DNA of 64,000 nucleotides, from NCBI GenBank assembly GCA_018402255.1, contig JAGYIS010000007.1, positions 1-64,000 on the forward strand, read 5' to 3'. The notes beneath the pieces are model-generated. The model saw nothing but the letters and a program-made list of their open reading frames with translations, was not told where the DNA came from and searched no databases. Origin of the DNA: Marinobacter sp. (GTDB lineage Bacteria; Pseudomonadota; Gammaproteobacteria; Pseudomonadales; Oleiphilaceae). Positions 63,274 through 64,000 of this stretch are shown here, one piece after another (the first letter of the stretch is position 1; each line of letters starts with the position of its first letter). The translations under genes and the position numbers were made by a program.

Positions 63274-64000
63274 ATGCTGACCGGCGCCCTGCTGATACTT
63301 GCCCCGTTGTTTCTGGGCTTCGCCATCGCCTTATCCAATCGCCGACTGATGACAGCGATCCATTACACCGTAGAAGGTCTGGTCTATTTCATTCTGGCGC
63401 TGCTGGGTCTGGGCCTCGGGCAAATGGACGGCCTGCTGGATCAGTTGGGCACGATGGCCGGTCAGGTCTCAGGCCTGGTGGTTGCGTTGTTGCTGGCGAA
63501 CATGGCCGGGTTGTGGCTGTTTCATCGGTGGCAGCCAATGACCATTAATGCTGACGAGTCTGAGGCTCGCCCGAGTTACCGACGCCTTTTTCTGGCCGGG
63601 ATGAAGCCTCTGGCAGCGGTTCTGTTTGGCGTGCTGCTGGGCTACTTTTTGTTATCGCAGCTGCCCATGGTGGATGAGGTGGCCACCTGGGCGTTGATGT
63701 TGCTGCTGTTTCTGATCGGCCTGCAACTCCGGAATGCCGGTTTATCATTGCGTAAGTTGCTGTTGAATCGCCAGGGCCTGGGGATTGCACTGGCGTTGGT
63801 GTTCAGCTCCCTGTTGGCAGGTGTTGCTCTGATTCCGTGGCTCGATGTGCCCTGGCATCAGGCGTTGGCGCTGGCGTCCGGGTTTGGCTGGTATTCCTTG
63901 TCCGGTATTGTGATTGGCGATGCTTTGGGCCCAGCTTGGGGTGGGGTTGCGTTCCTCAATGATGTACTGCGTGAAATCATTGCCCTGGCGCTGATACCGC
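63274..64000 (+). CDS. lysO: Lysine exporter LysO family protein (partial, runs off the window)
   Basis: The start ATG at 63274 has TGAGGA upstream; the frame stays open to the window edge (242 codons). The sequence is almost entirely hydrophobic with paired helices. LQLRNAGLSLR, GFGWYSLSGIVIG and AFLNDVLREIIAL match LysO/YbjE, an exporter of lysine and toxic lysine analogues. The C-terminus is not in the window. Confidence 0.9.
   Translation, partial: MLTGALLILAPLFLGFAIALSNRRLMTAIHYTVEGLVYFILALLGLGLGQMDGLLDQLGTMAGQVSGLVVALLLANMAGLWLFHRWQPMTINADESEARPSYRRLFLAGMKPLAAVLFGVLLGYFLLSQLPMVDEVATWALMLLLFLIGLQLRNAGLSLRKLLLNRQGLGIALALVFSSLLAGVALIPWLDVPWHQALALASGFGWYSLSGIVIGDALGPAWGGVAFLNDVLREIIALALIP

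Overview
The window reads as chromosomal DNA of a marine gammaproteobacterium, most likely Marinobacter or a close relative. This is inferred from GC-rich, densely packed genes, a dedicated proteobacterial sortase system, a YqiJ/YqiK/PspA cluster, LysO, and T6SS effectors of the VasX type. No rRNA, tRNA, CRISPR array or insertion sequence was recognised.

Layout. (1) 1-11000, type VI secretion effector island: two tandem vgrG copies (the first truncated by a 1601-bp duplication), a DUF4123 adaptor, a VasX-like pore-forming effector, an AT-rich membrane protein that is probably its immunity factor, then an unrecognised 176-aa protein overlapping a second DUF6708-like membrane protein, and a third small membrane protein. 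(2) 11000-22600, a membrane-stress cluster around a divergent intergenic region carrying two copies of a TTGACA-N5-TGTCA palindrome. Leftward run a DUF2170 (YjfI) protein, PspA, a small basic protein and a zinc-ribbon rhomboid protease. Rightward run YqiJ, a flotillin (YqiK) and a 1749-aa AAA+ ATPase. (3) 22700-28200, small stress and envelope genes: DUF883, a holin-X-like protein, YdcH, YtoQ, a periplasmic ATP-dependent DNA ligase, a retropepsin-like protein, an alpha/beta hydrolase and an outer-membrane beta-barrel. (4) 28200-32100, a three-sensor diguanylate cyclase and a DUF815 ATPase.

(5) 32100-39100, the complete dedicated sortase system: response regulator, histidine kinase and DUF3422 protein in one overlapping operon, divergent from the VIT/VWA target protein and its overlapping class GN sortase. 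(6) 39100-46600: an acyltransferase, small membrane proteins, an OmpA-domain protein, a rhomboid with a helical tail, a zinc-finger/multi-TM protein, a SCO protein and a chemotaxis receptor. (7) 46786-49548, aconitase.

(8) 49581-55399, the most novel-looking locus: a four-gene, partly overlapping operon encoding a zinc-ribbon (TackOD1-like) protein with a degenerate GGDEF that keeps an I-site, a processive family 2 glycosyltransferase, a TolC-like outer membrane factor fused to a glycosidase-like C-terminal domain (frameshifted in this sequence), and an HlyD-like adaptor. I read it as a c-di-GMP-responsive exopolysaccharide synthesis and export system. (9) 55659-62821, a signalling cluster beside it: two overlapping histidine kinases divergent from an Hpt-REC-GGDEF protein, a REC-HDOD protein and a single-domain receiver. 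This could supply c-di-GMP and phosphorelay control to region 8. (10) A DUF2288 protein and the start of lysO close the window.
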